A stretch of 7,069 nucleotides of DNA from Planctomycetota bacterium (GTDB lineage Bacteria; Planctomycetota; GCA-002687715; DRQF01): contig JAJRYU010000708.1 in NCBI GenBank assembly GCA_024275615.1, forward strand, positions 1 to 7,069. The letters are read 5' to 3'. Below, one piece after another: positions 1 to 4,946 of the stretch; position 1 is the stretch's first letter, and every line of letters begins with the position of its first letter. The position numbers and the translations under genes are program-made. A model generated the notes under the pieces. It was not told where the DNA came from. It worked only from the letters and a program-made list of their open reading frames with translations, and did not search any database.

Positions 1-498
1 GGGAATGCGTGAACGTAGTGTCGCGGCCTGGGCAATACAGGCGAAATCGTGGGCCTCTTGCACAGAAGCCGAACACAGCATGGCGACGCCCGTCGTCCGG
101 CAAGCCATCACGTCAGAGTGGTCGCCAAAAATCGAAAGTGCGTGAGTGGCGATACTCCTGGCGGCGACGTGAATACAACAGGCGTTGAGTTCGCCCGCCA
201 ATTTGAAGAGAGTTGGCACCATCAAAAGAAGCCCTTGAGACGCTGTAAATGTCGTCGTCAAGGCACCGGTCTGCAACGCCCCATGAACGGCACCCGCCGC
301 CCCACCCTCTGACTGCATTTCGGCGATCTTGGGAGTATAGCCCCAAATGTTCTCAATGCCCTTCACAGACCATTCATCGGCGTGCTCCCCCATGGGCGAT
401 GCGGGAGTTATGGGATAGATAGCGATGACTTCATTGCTGCGGTATGCGACCGATGCCACGGCTTCGTTGGCATCGACGGTTCGCGTCTGAACTGACAT
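1..498 (-). CDS. nifJ: Pyruvate:ferredoxin (flavodoxin) oxidoreductase, N-terminal 166 residues (partial, runs off the left edge)
   Basis: This cytoplasmic enzyme oxidatively decarboxylates pyruvate with CoA to acetyl-CoA and CO2, passing electrons through thiamine diphosphate and [4Fe-4S] clusters to ferredoxin or flavodoxin. The visible part is the N-terminal domain I of a protein usually near 1,180 residues. It contains YPITPASPMGE (28-38), EMQSEGGAAGAVHGALQTGA (60-79), FTASQGLLLM (84-93), HVAARS (110-115) and IFGDHSDVM. Thr31, Glu64 and Arg114 fall at the same numbers as the active-site Thr31, Glu64 and Arg114 of the Desulfovibrio africanus enzyme, so the start is almost certainly right. 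A GGGGAG ribosome binding site lies 9 bases upstream of the ATG. The cluster-binding and C-terminal domains are outside the window, so intactness cannot be judged. The gene is divergent from the Rieske gene. The pyruvate-type motifs argue against an indolepyruvate or 2-oxoglutarate oxidoreductase. Confidence 0.95.
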   Translation of the reverse strand, partial: MSVQTRTVDANEAVASVAYRSNEVIAIYPITPASPMGEHADEWSVKGIENIWGYTPKIAEMQSEGGAAGAVHGALQTGALTTTFTASQGLLLMVPTLFKLAGELNACCIHVAARSIATHALSIFGDHSDVMACRTTGVAMLCSASVQEAHDFACIAQAATLRSRIP

Positions 499-507
499 GG
501 ACAAAAA

Positions 508-513
508 CTCCCC
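508..513 (-). promoter_or_regulatory. Ribosome binding site of the pyruvate:ferredoxin oxidoreductase gene
   Basis: Read on the minus strand the sequence is GGGGAG, 9 bases before the ATG at 498. It supports that start over any in-frame alternative. Confidence 0.7.
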
Positions 514-532
514 AGTAGCAGGGCTCTTGAGG

Positions 533-544
533 CATTGCGCAATG
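533..544. repeat. Perfect 12-bp palindrome CATTGCGCAATG
   Basis: This perfect palindrome ends 46 bases upstream of the oxidoreductase start codon. It sits between any upstream promoter and the ribosome binding site, a position typical for an operator. The regulator is unknown, and a palindrome this short can occur by chance. Confidence 0.4.
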
Positions 545-580
545 AGCGTAACCCAGTCTGAACCCTTGACGATCCAGGGG

Positions 581-590
581 GTTTGCAAAC
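581..590. repeat. Perfect 10-bp palindrome GTTTGCAAAC
   Basis: This is the second perfect palindrome in the divergent region. Its centre lies 47 bases from that of the 533-544 palindrome. It is a possible dimer-binding site but matches no consensus that I can name with confidence. Confidence 0.3.
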
Positions 591-631
591 TGCGTACCTG
601 ATCTAAGATGCGGCAATTCGTCCGATAGCGA

Positions 632-710
632 GTCCTGAACAGAACGACTTAAGCGAAATCCCACAGATCGGACCACCAATGTGAGGGATTTCACCCGCGT
701 CGTCCTGAAC
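632..710. repeat. Direct repeat GTCCTGAAC, two perfect copies 70 bases apart
   Basis: The copies lie at 632-640 and 702-710 and are each followed by a GA/AC-rich tail (AGAACGAC and GAAGAC). A diverged third copy, CCTGAAGACGAC, lies at 768-779. The 70-base spacing is near a whole number of helical turns. They may be binding sites or chance. Confidence 0.3.
655..692. repeat. Inverted repeat GAAATCCC ... GGGATTTC, 8-bp arms, 22-base spacer
   Basis: The arms at 655-662 and 685-692 are perfect reverse complements, near the middle of the divergent region. No T-tract follows on either strand, so an intrinsic terminator is unlikely. A regulatory element is possible but unproven. Confidence 0.35.
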
Positions 711-830
711 GAAGACATGGGGGTGCCGTCATTGCGGATATCGGATCCCAGATTCGGCATGTGAAGGCCTGAAGACGACAACATCCCCATTTCTTTGCTT
801 TGGCGTGAATTCGGTCATAGCCTCTTGGTT

Positions 831-2567
831 ATGAATACACAGCCGACCGCTCACTGGATCGACGCCGCTCCCGTCGATGACATTGCCCTTGGTTCCCTCA
901 CAACCATCAAGAAAGAGGGCAAACAGCTCGTTCTCGTTCGTGACCAGGAGGGCACCTTCTTTGCCTTGGATAACAAGTGTCCTCATGAAGGGTACGCCCT
1001 TGCCCAAGGCGACCTGAAAGGCAACAAACTCACCTGTTGTTGGCACAACTGGAAGTTTGACATTGCCAGCGGTGCTTGTCTCCTAGGCGGAGAGGGTGTT
1101 CGCTCTTACGCAACGCGACAACAAGATGGCCGGGTCGAAGTCGACATCGCCGATCCTGATCCTGAGACCCTCTACCCCGATCTCTTGACAAGCCTCGAAG
1201 AGGGCCTTTTCAAACATGAAAACGATCGTGCCGTCCGGGACGGCATTCGCTTGCTGCAATTGGGCTATTCCCCCTGGGAACTCTTGGCGAAGATCGGCCA
1301 TTATGATGCGCTCCACGGAGAATACGGCACTACTCACGCGCTCCCAGTCGCCGCTGATTGCGGCCGGCTGCTGCATCGTCTTCCTGGGGTCGAAGCCATG
1401 TACGCCATTGCTCAAGCTATGGACGTCTGTGGCGACGGCTGTGTCCGATTGCCCCCAAGAACGAGACCTTTGCCAAGACCAAAAGGAACCCTCGATGAAA
1501 TCCGTCGCTTAGCGGAAAAAGAAGATGCCGAAAGTGCGGAAGCCTTGCTCCTGGGTGCCTTCGACGAAGGTGTGTCGCGGCAAGACATCGAAGAATGGCT
1601 CCATGTCATTTTCTCAGATCACTTCACAGGATTCGGCCATCCCCTGATTTACTTGGTCAAAGCAAAAGAACTTCTTGACCAAGTCGAAGATCATTGGGCT
1701 CGAGACATCTATGCCAGTCTTCTTCATCGCTACATCTTGGCCACCCGTGAAGACACCCTGCCTTACATGGCGATCTACCGCAAACACATGGAAGCGGTGG
1801 AAGAAGATTTGGCAAAGCTCTTTGAAGGGGTTGACGCCGACGCCCACTTCAATGCCAAAGAATTCCGCGATCTTGTTTTGGACGCTCCGCCACAAGAGGC
1901 AAGTCTCGCCCTCGTAGGTGCTTTGTCCAGGGGCGTCGGTGCCGAGAGGATATCCCGCGCCATGGTCGCTGCCGGTGCTGAACGCATGCGTCGTTTCGAC
2001 CCCGCCGTAGAAAACGATCCGACTGTCGCAGAGACTTGGGTGTGGGTGACTCACAGGTTTACTCATGCCAGTGCCGTTCACAAGATCATTGAACGCCATC
2101 CAGGGCCAGACTCGATTCGCTACCTTTTTCATGCCCTGGCGTTCACCAATAGTGGCAAGAGAATGGACGTCGCAACCAATGAAAAAGAGGTTCCTGACGT
2201 CGTTACTGGCGAAATCGGCGATCTCGCAGCGGCCATCTCCTCTCATGATGCCAATCGAGCTCAGGGCCTTGCCCTTCATCTTCTGCAATCCAATGAGGGC
2301 TTCCATGACCTACGTCAGTTGTTGGAAACGTTGAGTGTAGAAGATGCTGTGATTCGCCCCATTGTCGTCGCCCATCTCATCAAGACCTCGGCTGCCGCGA
2401 TTGAGACCTTTGAAGACTTTGAAGGCCACTTGGGTCGTGAGACGGGGATTTTGGCGTTGATTCGCTTCTTGGCTCTGGGAATCAAAGAAAGACGGATTCA
2501 TGACATGGTGACCAGCTCTATCGGCTGGGTTGTGGATGGCAAGATCCCGCGAAAGCTAACTCAATAG
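831..2567 (+). CDS. Rieske [2Fe-2S] protein with long C-terminal helical domain, function unknown
   Basis: This is a predicted 578-residue soluble protein. Residues 8-115 form a ferredoxin-type Rieske domain. Its cluster motif is Cys50-Pro-His52, then 16 residues, then Cys69-Cys-Trp-His72, followed by NWKFD and LGGE. This matches Rieske ferredoxins and the Rieske domains of ring-hydroxylating oxygenases more than bc1-type Rieske proteins. There is no signal peptide or membrane segment, so a cytoplasmic location is likely. Residues from about 130 to 578 are mostly helical, with clustered histidines: GHYDALHGEYGTTHAL, GFGHPLIYL, THRFTHASAVHKIIERH and YLFHAL. These faintly recall the questin oxidase-like (DUF4243) family, but that is from memory and unsure. 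The usual mononuclear-iron facial triad of ring hydroxylases is not obvious. The ATG at 831 lacks a good ribosome binding site; a TTG at 795 would add 12 residues upstream of the conserved part. The 3' end overlaps the convergent ATPase gene by 12 bases. Confidence 0.88.
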   Translation: MNTQPTAHWIDAAPVDDIALGSLTTIKKEGKQLVLVRDQEGTFFALDNKCPHEGYALAQGDLKGNKLTCCWHNWKFDIASGACLLGGEGVRSYATRQQDGRVEVDIADPDPETLYPDLLTSLEEGLFKHENDRAVRDGIRLLQLGYSPWELLAKIGHYDALHGEYGTTHALPVAADCGRLLHRLPGVEAMYAIAQAMDVCGDGCVRLPPRTRPLPRPKGTLDEIRRLAEKEDAESAEALLLGAFDEGVSRQDIEEWLHVIFSDHFTGFGHPLIYLVKAKELLDQVEDHWARDIYASLLHRYILATREDTLPYMAIYRKHMEAVEEDLAKLFEGVDADAHFNAKEFRDLVLDAPPQEASLALVGALSRGVGAERISRAMVAAGAERMRRFDPAVENDPTVAETWVWVTHRFTHASAVHKIIERHPGPDSIRYLFHALAFTNSGKRMDVATNEKEVPDVVTGEIGDLAAAISSHDANRAQGLALHLLQSNEGFHDLRQLLETLSVEDAVIRPIVVAHLIKTSAAAIETFEDFEGHLGRETGILALIRFLALGIKERRIHDMVTSSIGWVVDGKIPRKLTQ

Positions 2568-3242
2568 GCGCGGCAACAAGTCGGCAAAGACGAAACCATC
2601 TCGTTCTTCGATGTCGCCGACAACGACGTCGAGAGAATCGTTGAACATGGGACCTGCACTGACAAAAGTATGAAACTCACCGTTTTCTCCACAGGGATCA
2701 ATGCCCTTGGGAAGATCATGTAAGAACTCGTGGTCGTAGCGGCGACCGGCGAGTTCTTTGGGCATCACTTTGGGATCCAAACAAGTCACATGGGCAACCA
2801 AGCCTGAATCAATCATTTGGCGAGCCAGCTTTGCGGTTGGCTTCAGCCACAGAGGAAAAAGTGGCTTGATTCGGGTGCCAGCCAGTCTTTCCTCGCGATA
2901 AGATCGAATGTCTTCAAGGAAAAGGTCGCCGAAAGCCATGAACGCGATGCCCTCTTCATCAGCTCGGGCAACGACGCCTCCCATGATCGACTCATAGGCC
3001 TCGTTGCTGCAAGGCCAAGGCAAATCAACACAAGTCAAAGGAAGACCAGCTACTCTCGCTTGGGCTTCCAGCAATGAGCGCCTGACCGCATGCATCGCTA
3101 CGCGATCGAATTCCTGATTGAGAGTCGTAAGCAGCCCCACAACCTCGACATCGTCTTGGCGTCGCAATGTGTGCAAAGCCCAAGCACTGTCTTTCCCAGA
3201 GCTCCAAGAAAGTAAAACACGAGATCGCTTCGTCGACACCAC
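2556..3242 (-). CDS. PP-loop ATP pyrophosphatase of the diphthine-ammonia ligase (Dph6/MJ0570) family
   Basis: This is a complete 228-residue protein, a usual length for the family. The N-terminal PP-loop SSGKDS (14-19) binds ATP, as in enzymes that adenylate a carboxylate or carbonyl. Downstream are FGDLFLEDIR (104-113), PLFPLW (127-132), and the hallmark DPCGENGEFHTF (182-193) followed by GPMF (197-200). In archaea and eukaryotes the relative Dph6 amidates diphthine on elongation factor 2. Bacteria lack diphthamide, so the bacterial substrate is unknown and only an ATP-dependent ligase or amidase activity can be inferred. The start is GTG, chosen because a strong GGAGGA ribosome binding site lies 7 bases upstream and because it leaves a normal N-terminus. 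The gene is convergent with the Rieske gene (12-base overlap) and divergent from tnaA. It shows no signal peptide and is probably cytoplasmic. Confidence 0.9.
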   Translation of the reverse strand: MVSTKRSRVLLSWSSGKDSAWALHTLRRQDDVEVVGLLTTLNQEFDRVAMHAVRRSLLEAQARVAGLPLTCVDLPWPCSNEAYESIMGGVVARADEEGIAFMAFGDLFLEDIRSYREERLAGTRIKPLFPLWLKPTAKLARQMIDSGLVAHVTCLDPKVMPKELAGRRYDHEFLHDLPKGIDPCGENGEFHTFVSAGPMFNDSLDVVVGDIEERDGFVFADLLPRLLS

Positions 3243-3249
3243 TCAATTC

Positions 3250-3255
3250 TCCTCC
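3250..3255 (-). promoter_or_regulatory. Strong ribosome binding site that fixes a GTG start for the PP-loop ATPase
   Basis: On the minus strand this is GGAGGA, 7 bases before the GTG at 3242. There is no competing in-frame ATG with a comparable site, so it decides the non-ATG start. Confidence 0.8.
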
Positions 3256-3313
3256 AATGACCTCAGAAACAATAGGGAAAGATCTTGATTACTCAACTTA
3301 CAAAGGACTCCAC

Positions 3314-3394
3314 TTGAAGACGGAGCCGAAAAACCGGACTTTGTGGAGACAAAAGATAAGAAACGAATTCTCTGAACTCACGAGGGCCGCATGA
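3314..3394 (+). CDS. Candidate 26-codon leader ORF with one Trp codon, upstream of and overlapping tnaA (speculative)
   Basis: A TTG at 3314 has AAGGA (3303-3307) 6 bases upstream and opens a 26-residue frame beginning MKTEPKNRTLWRQK and ending at TGA 3392-3394. The stop shares ATGA with the tnaA start codon. It has a single Trp at residue 11. In enterobacteria tnaA is preceded by tnaC, a 24-codon leader with one essential Trp at position 12 and a UGA stop, at which free tryptophan stalls the ribosome. Length, Trp position and stop codon are reminiscent. However, the residues after Trp do not match TnaC, the last residue is Ala rather than Pro, and there is no long leader between it and tnaA. 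The same frame could open at ATG 3257 (45 residues), which has no ribosome binding site. It may be a chance ORF. Confidence 0.25.
   Translation: MKTEPKNRTLWRQKIRNEFSELTRAA
3382..3386 (+). promoter_or_regulatory. Ribosome binding site of tnaA
   Basis: GAGGG lies 4 bases before the ATG at 3391, a slightly short spacing. It supports this start, from which the protein begins with the family's conserved EPFRIKVVEP. The site lies inside the candidate leader ORF, so a ribosome translating or stalled there could affect tnaA initiation. Confidence 0.55.
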
Positions 3395-4755
3395 GAACTA
3401 CGATCGAACCCTTCCGAATCAAAGTCGTCGAGCCCATTCGCATGACGACACGCTCCGAAAGGAGCGAGCTGATCAAGCAGGCCGACTTCAACCTTTTTGG
3501 ACTACGCTCGGAAGATGTCCTCATTGACTTCCTCACCGACAGCGGTACGTCTGCCATGAGCGCTGAACAATGGGCAGGCATCATGCGCGGTGATGAGAGC
3601 TATGCTGGATCTCCTTCGTTTCGCCGGTTTGAAGCGGCAGTGAAGAATCTCATGCCTTTCAAACACATCATTCCCACACACCAAGGTCGAGCTGCGGAGA
3701 AGATTCTGTTCTCCCTCGTGGGAGGCGAAGGGCAACACATACCGAACAACACCCACTTTGACACAACCCGCGCCAACATCGAATCAAGCGGAGCCAAGGC
3801 TGTCGACTTAGTAATTGACGAAGGTCTGGATCCAGACAGCGAGCATCCATTCAAGGGAAATCTCGATCCCAAGAAGTTAGAGGATTTTATCGCCGCACAT
3901 GGCAAGAACGTGCCTTTGGTGATGATCACCATCACCAACAACTCGGGCGGTGGTCAACCGGTCAGCTTGGCGAATCTTCGGGAGATTCGCGCGATCTGTG
4001 ATAGACACAAACTCCCTCTTTTCATCGATGCTTGTCGGTTCGCCGAAAACGCATTCTTCATTAAGACCCGGGAAGCTGGGCAAGAGGATCGCTCCATCAT
4101 TGACATTGTCCGAGACATCTTCGCCTTGGCGGATGGTATGACCATGAGCGCTAAGAAAGACGCCTTGGTAAACATGGGAGGTTGGCTAGCCCTGAACGAT
4201 GATGAACTGGCCATGAACGCCCGCAACGTCCTCATCTTGACTGAGGGTTTCCCCACTTACGGCGGTCTGGCAGGTCGAGATTTGGAAGCGATTGCAATTG
4301 GCCTCGATGAGATTGTTCAAGAGGACTACCTCAACTACCGCATCACTTCGACGGCCTACCTCGGCAACGCTCTCATTGAGTTGGGTGTTCCCATCGTCAA
4401 ACCTGTCGGCGGTCATGCCGTTTACATCGACGCTCGCAAACTCTTACCGAACATCCCGCCGGGACAATACCCGGGCCAGGCTTTAGCGATCGCGCTCTAC
4501 GAGATTGGTGGAATCAGGGGCTGCGAGATCGGCACGGTCATGTTCGGCCGCCAACCAGATGGCTCCGAAGAAATGGCAAAGATGGACCTCGTCCGCTTGG
4601 CGATTCCGAGGCGCGTCTATACCCAGAGCCATATCGACTATGTTATTGAATGTTTTGATGCACTGATGCAGGAACGGGAGTCAATCAAGGGCGTTGAAAT
4701 TACTTGGGAACCCCCTGCACTCCGTCACTTCACCGCTAGGTTCGCCATGATCTAA
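3391..4755 (+). CDS. tnaA: Tryptophanase (L-tryptophan indole-lyase)
   Basis: This cytoplasmic PLP enzyme splits L-tryptophan into indole, pyruvate and ammonia. It is complete at 454 residues (E. coli TnaA 471, Citrobacter tyrosine phenol-lyase 456). It carries EPFRIKVVEP (6-15), LTDSGT (48-53), GDESYAG with Tyr71, PTHQGR (95-100), NNSGGGQPVS (183-192), DACRFAENA (213-221), the PLP-lysine motif SAKKD with Lys256, and EGFPTYGGLAGRD (285-297). Three positions separate tryptophanase from the homologous tyrosine phenol-lyase, and all are of the tryptophanase type: Asp124 in FDTT (Thr124 in the lyase), Ile380 in CEIG (Arg381 in the lyase) and His446 in LRHFTAR (Phe in the lyase). Overall similarity to both enzymes is high, so these residues carry the call. 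The upstream region is shared with the divergent ATPase. No tryptophan permease gene is in view, and the next gene downstream is the cytochrome. Confidence 0.94.
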   Translation: MRTTIEPFRIKVVEPIRMTTRSERSELIKQADFNLFGLRSEDVLIDFLTDSGTSAMSAEQWAGIMRGDESYAGSPSFRRFEAAVKNLMPFKHIIPTHQGRAAEKILFSLVGGEGQHIPNNTHFDTTRANIESSGAKAVDLVIDEGLDPDSEHPFKGNLDPKKLEDFIAAHGKNVPLVMITITNNSGGGQPVSLANLREIRAICDRHKLPLFIDACRFAENAFFIKTREAGQEDRSIIDIVRDIFALADGMTMSAKKDALVNMGGWLALNDDELAMNARNVLILTEGFPTYGGLAGRDLEAIAIGLDEIVQEDYLNYRITSTAYLGNALIELGVPIVKPVGGHAVYIDARKLLPNIPPGQYPGQALAIALYEIGGIRGCEIGTVMFGRQPDGSEEMAKMDLVRLAIPRRVYTQSHIDYVIECFDALMQERESIKGVEITWEPPALRHFTARFAMI

Positions 4756-4854
4756 GCCCCTGTCGTTTATGCCTTAACAGGAGTTTGCTCAGCCCTATTC
4801 TTGCTCTCAAGAAGAAGTCATACGGGCCCGGACAACGGCGAACCCATTAAAACA

Positions 4855-4883
4855 ATATAATCGTAGTGTTTTTACGATTATAT
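4855..4883. repeat. Perfect inverted repeat, 11-bp arms, 7-base spacer; candidate operator
   Basis: The arms ATATAATCGTA (4855-4865) and TACGATTATAT (4873-4883) are exact reverse complements around GTGTTTT. The centre lies 78 bases upstream of the cytochrome start codon. Each arm contains TATAAT on one strand, so a protein bound here could cover a -10 element. The arms are A+T rich and no T-run follows, which fits an operator for a dimeric regulator better than a rho-independent terminator. The regulator cannot be named. Confidence 0.55.
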
Positions 4884-4935
4884 CGATATCCTGACGTCGT
4901 CGAATCGCACGTTTGCCAACTTCCGGTCGCATCTC

Positions 4936-4939
4936 GGAG
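4936..4939 (+). promoter_or_regulatory. Ribosome binding site of the cytochrome b/c gene
   Basis: GGAG lies 7 bases upstream of the ATG at 4947. It favours this start over the in-frame ATG at codon 22. Confidence 0.6.
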
Positions 4940-4946
4940 TCCCACC

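Larger units (their letters stand above)
499..830. promoter_or_regulatory. Divergent intergenic control region between the nifJ-type gene and the Rieske gene
   Basis: This 332-base stretch separates two divergent genes and must hold both promoters unless one start is misplaced. A minus-strand open frame crosses much of it (790 down to 431), but it runs into the oxidoreductase gene in another frame, has no ribosome binding site and resembles nothing I know, so I read the region as non-coding. Visible structure: the palindromes CATTGCGCAATG (533-544) and GTTTGCAAAC (581-590); an 8-bp inverted repeat GAAATCCC/GGGATTTC (655-662 and 685-692); and three related copies of CCTGAA followed by GAC (634-648, 704-716, 768-779). 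I could not place a convincing -35/-10 pair for either gene. No clear FNR, NtrC or CRP consensus was seen. Confidence 0.5.
4756..4946 (+). promoter_or_regulatory. Intergenic region upstream of the cytochrome b/c gene
   Basis: This 191-base spacer holds a locally A+T-rich patch at 4848-4890 with a perfect inverted repeat (separate entry), a TATAAT at 4856-4861 without a good -35 at the usual spacing, and the 8-bp palindrome CGGGCCCG at 4823-4830. Just after tnaA there is only a weak CCTGT/ACAGG stem and no T-tract, so no convincing intrinsic terminator was found. The cytochrome gene may be partly co-transcribed with tnaA or have its own regulated promoter here. Confidence 0.4.

Noticed and set aside
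49..312. 87-codon plus-strand frame at the left edge
   Set aside because: It is antisense to the conserved N-terminal domain of the pyruvate:ferredoxin oxidoreductase and its product is Arg/His-rich low-complexity sequence.
431..790. 119-codon open frame on the minus strand across the divergent region
   Set aside because: It overlaps the well-supported oxidoreductase start in another frame, has no ribosome binding site, and its product has no recognisable features and unusual composition.
1614..2306. 230-codon open frame antisense to the Rieske gene
   Set aside because: It lies wholly inside a convincing gene on the opposite strand and has no recognisable motif; it is explained by codon bias of the sense gene.
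831..2567. bc1-type Rieske subunit forming a complex with the downstream cytochrome b
   Set aside because: The protein has no signal or membrane anchor, its cluster motif is of the ferredoxin type, and it is over 2 kb from the cytochrome with an opposite-strand gene between.
3340..3353. TTTGT/ACAAA dyad upstream of tnaA as a CRP-like site
   Set aside because: The arms are only 5 bp with a 4-base spacer and do not fit the TGTGA-N6-TCACA consensus; likely chance.
3391..4755. Tyrosine phenol-lyase as the identity of the PLP lyase
   Set aside because: Thr124, Arg381 and the C-terminal Phe of tyrosine phenol-lyase are replaced by Asp124, Ile380 and His446, the tryptophanase residues.
4756..4782. 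Intrinsic terminator after tnaA
   Set aside because: Only a 5-bp stem with a long loop is visible and there is no T-tract.
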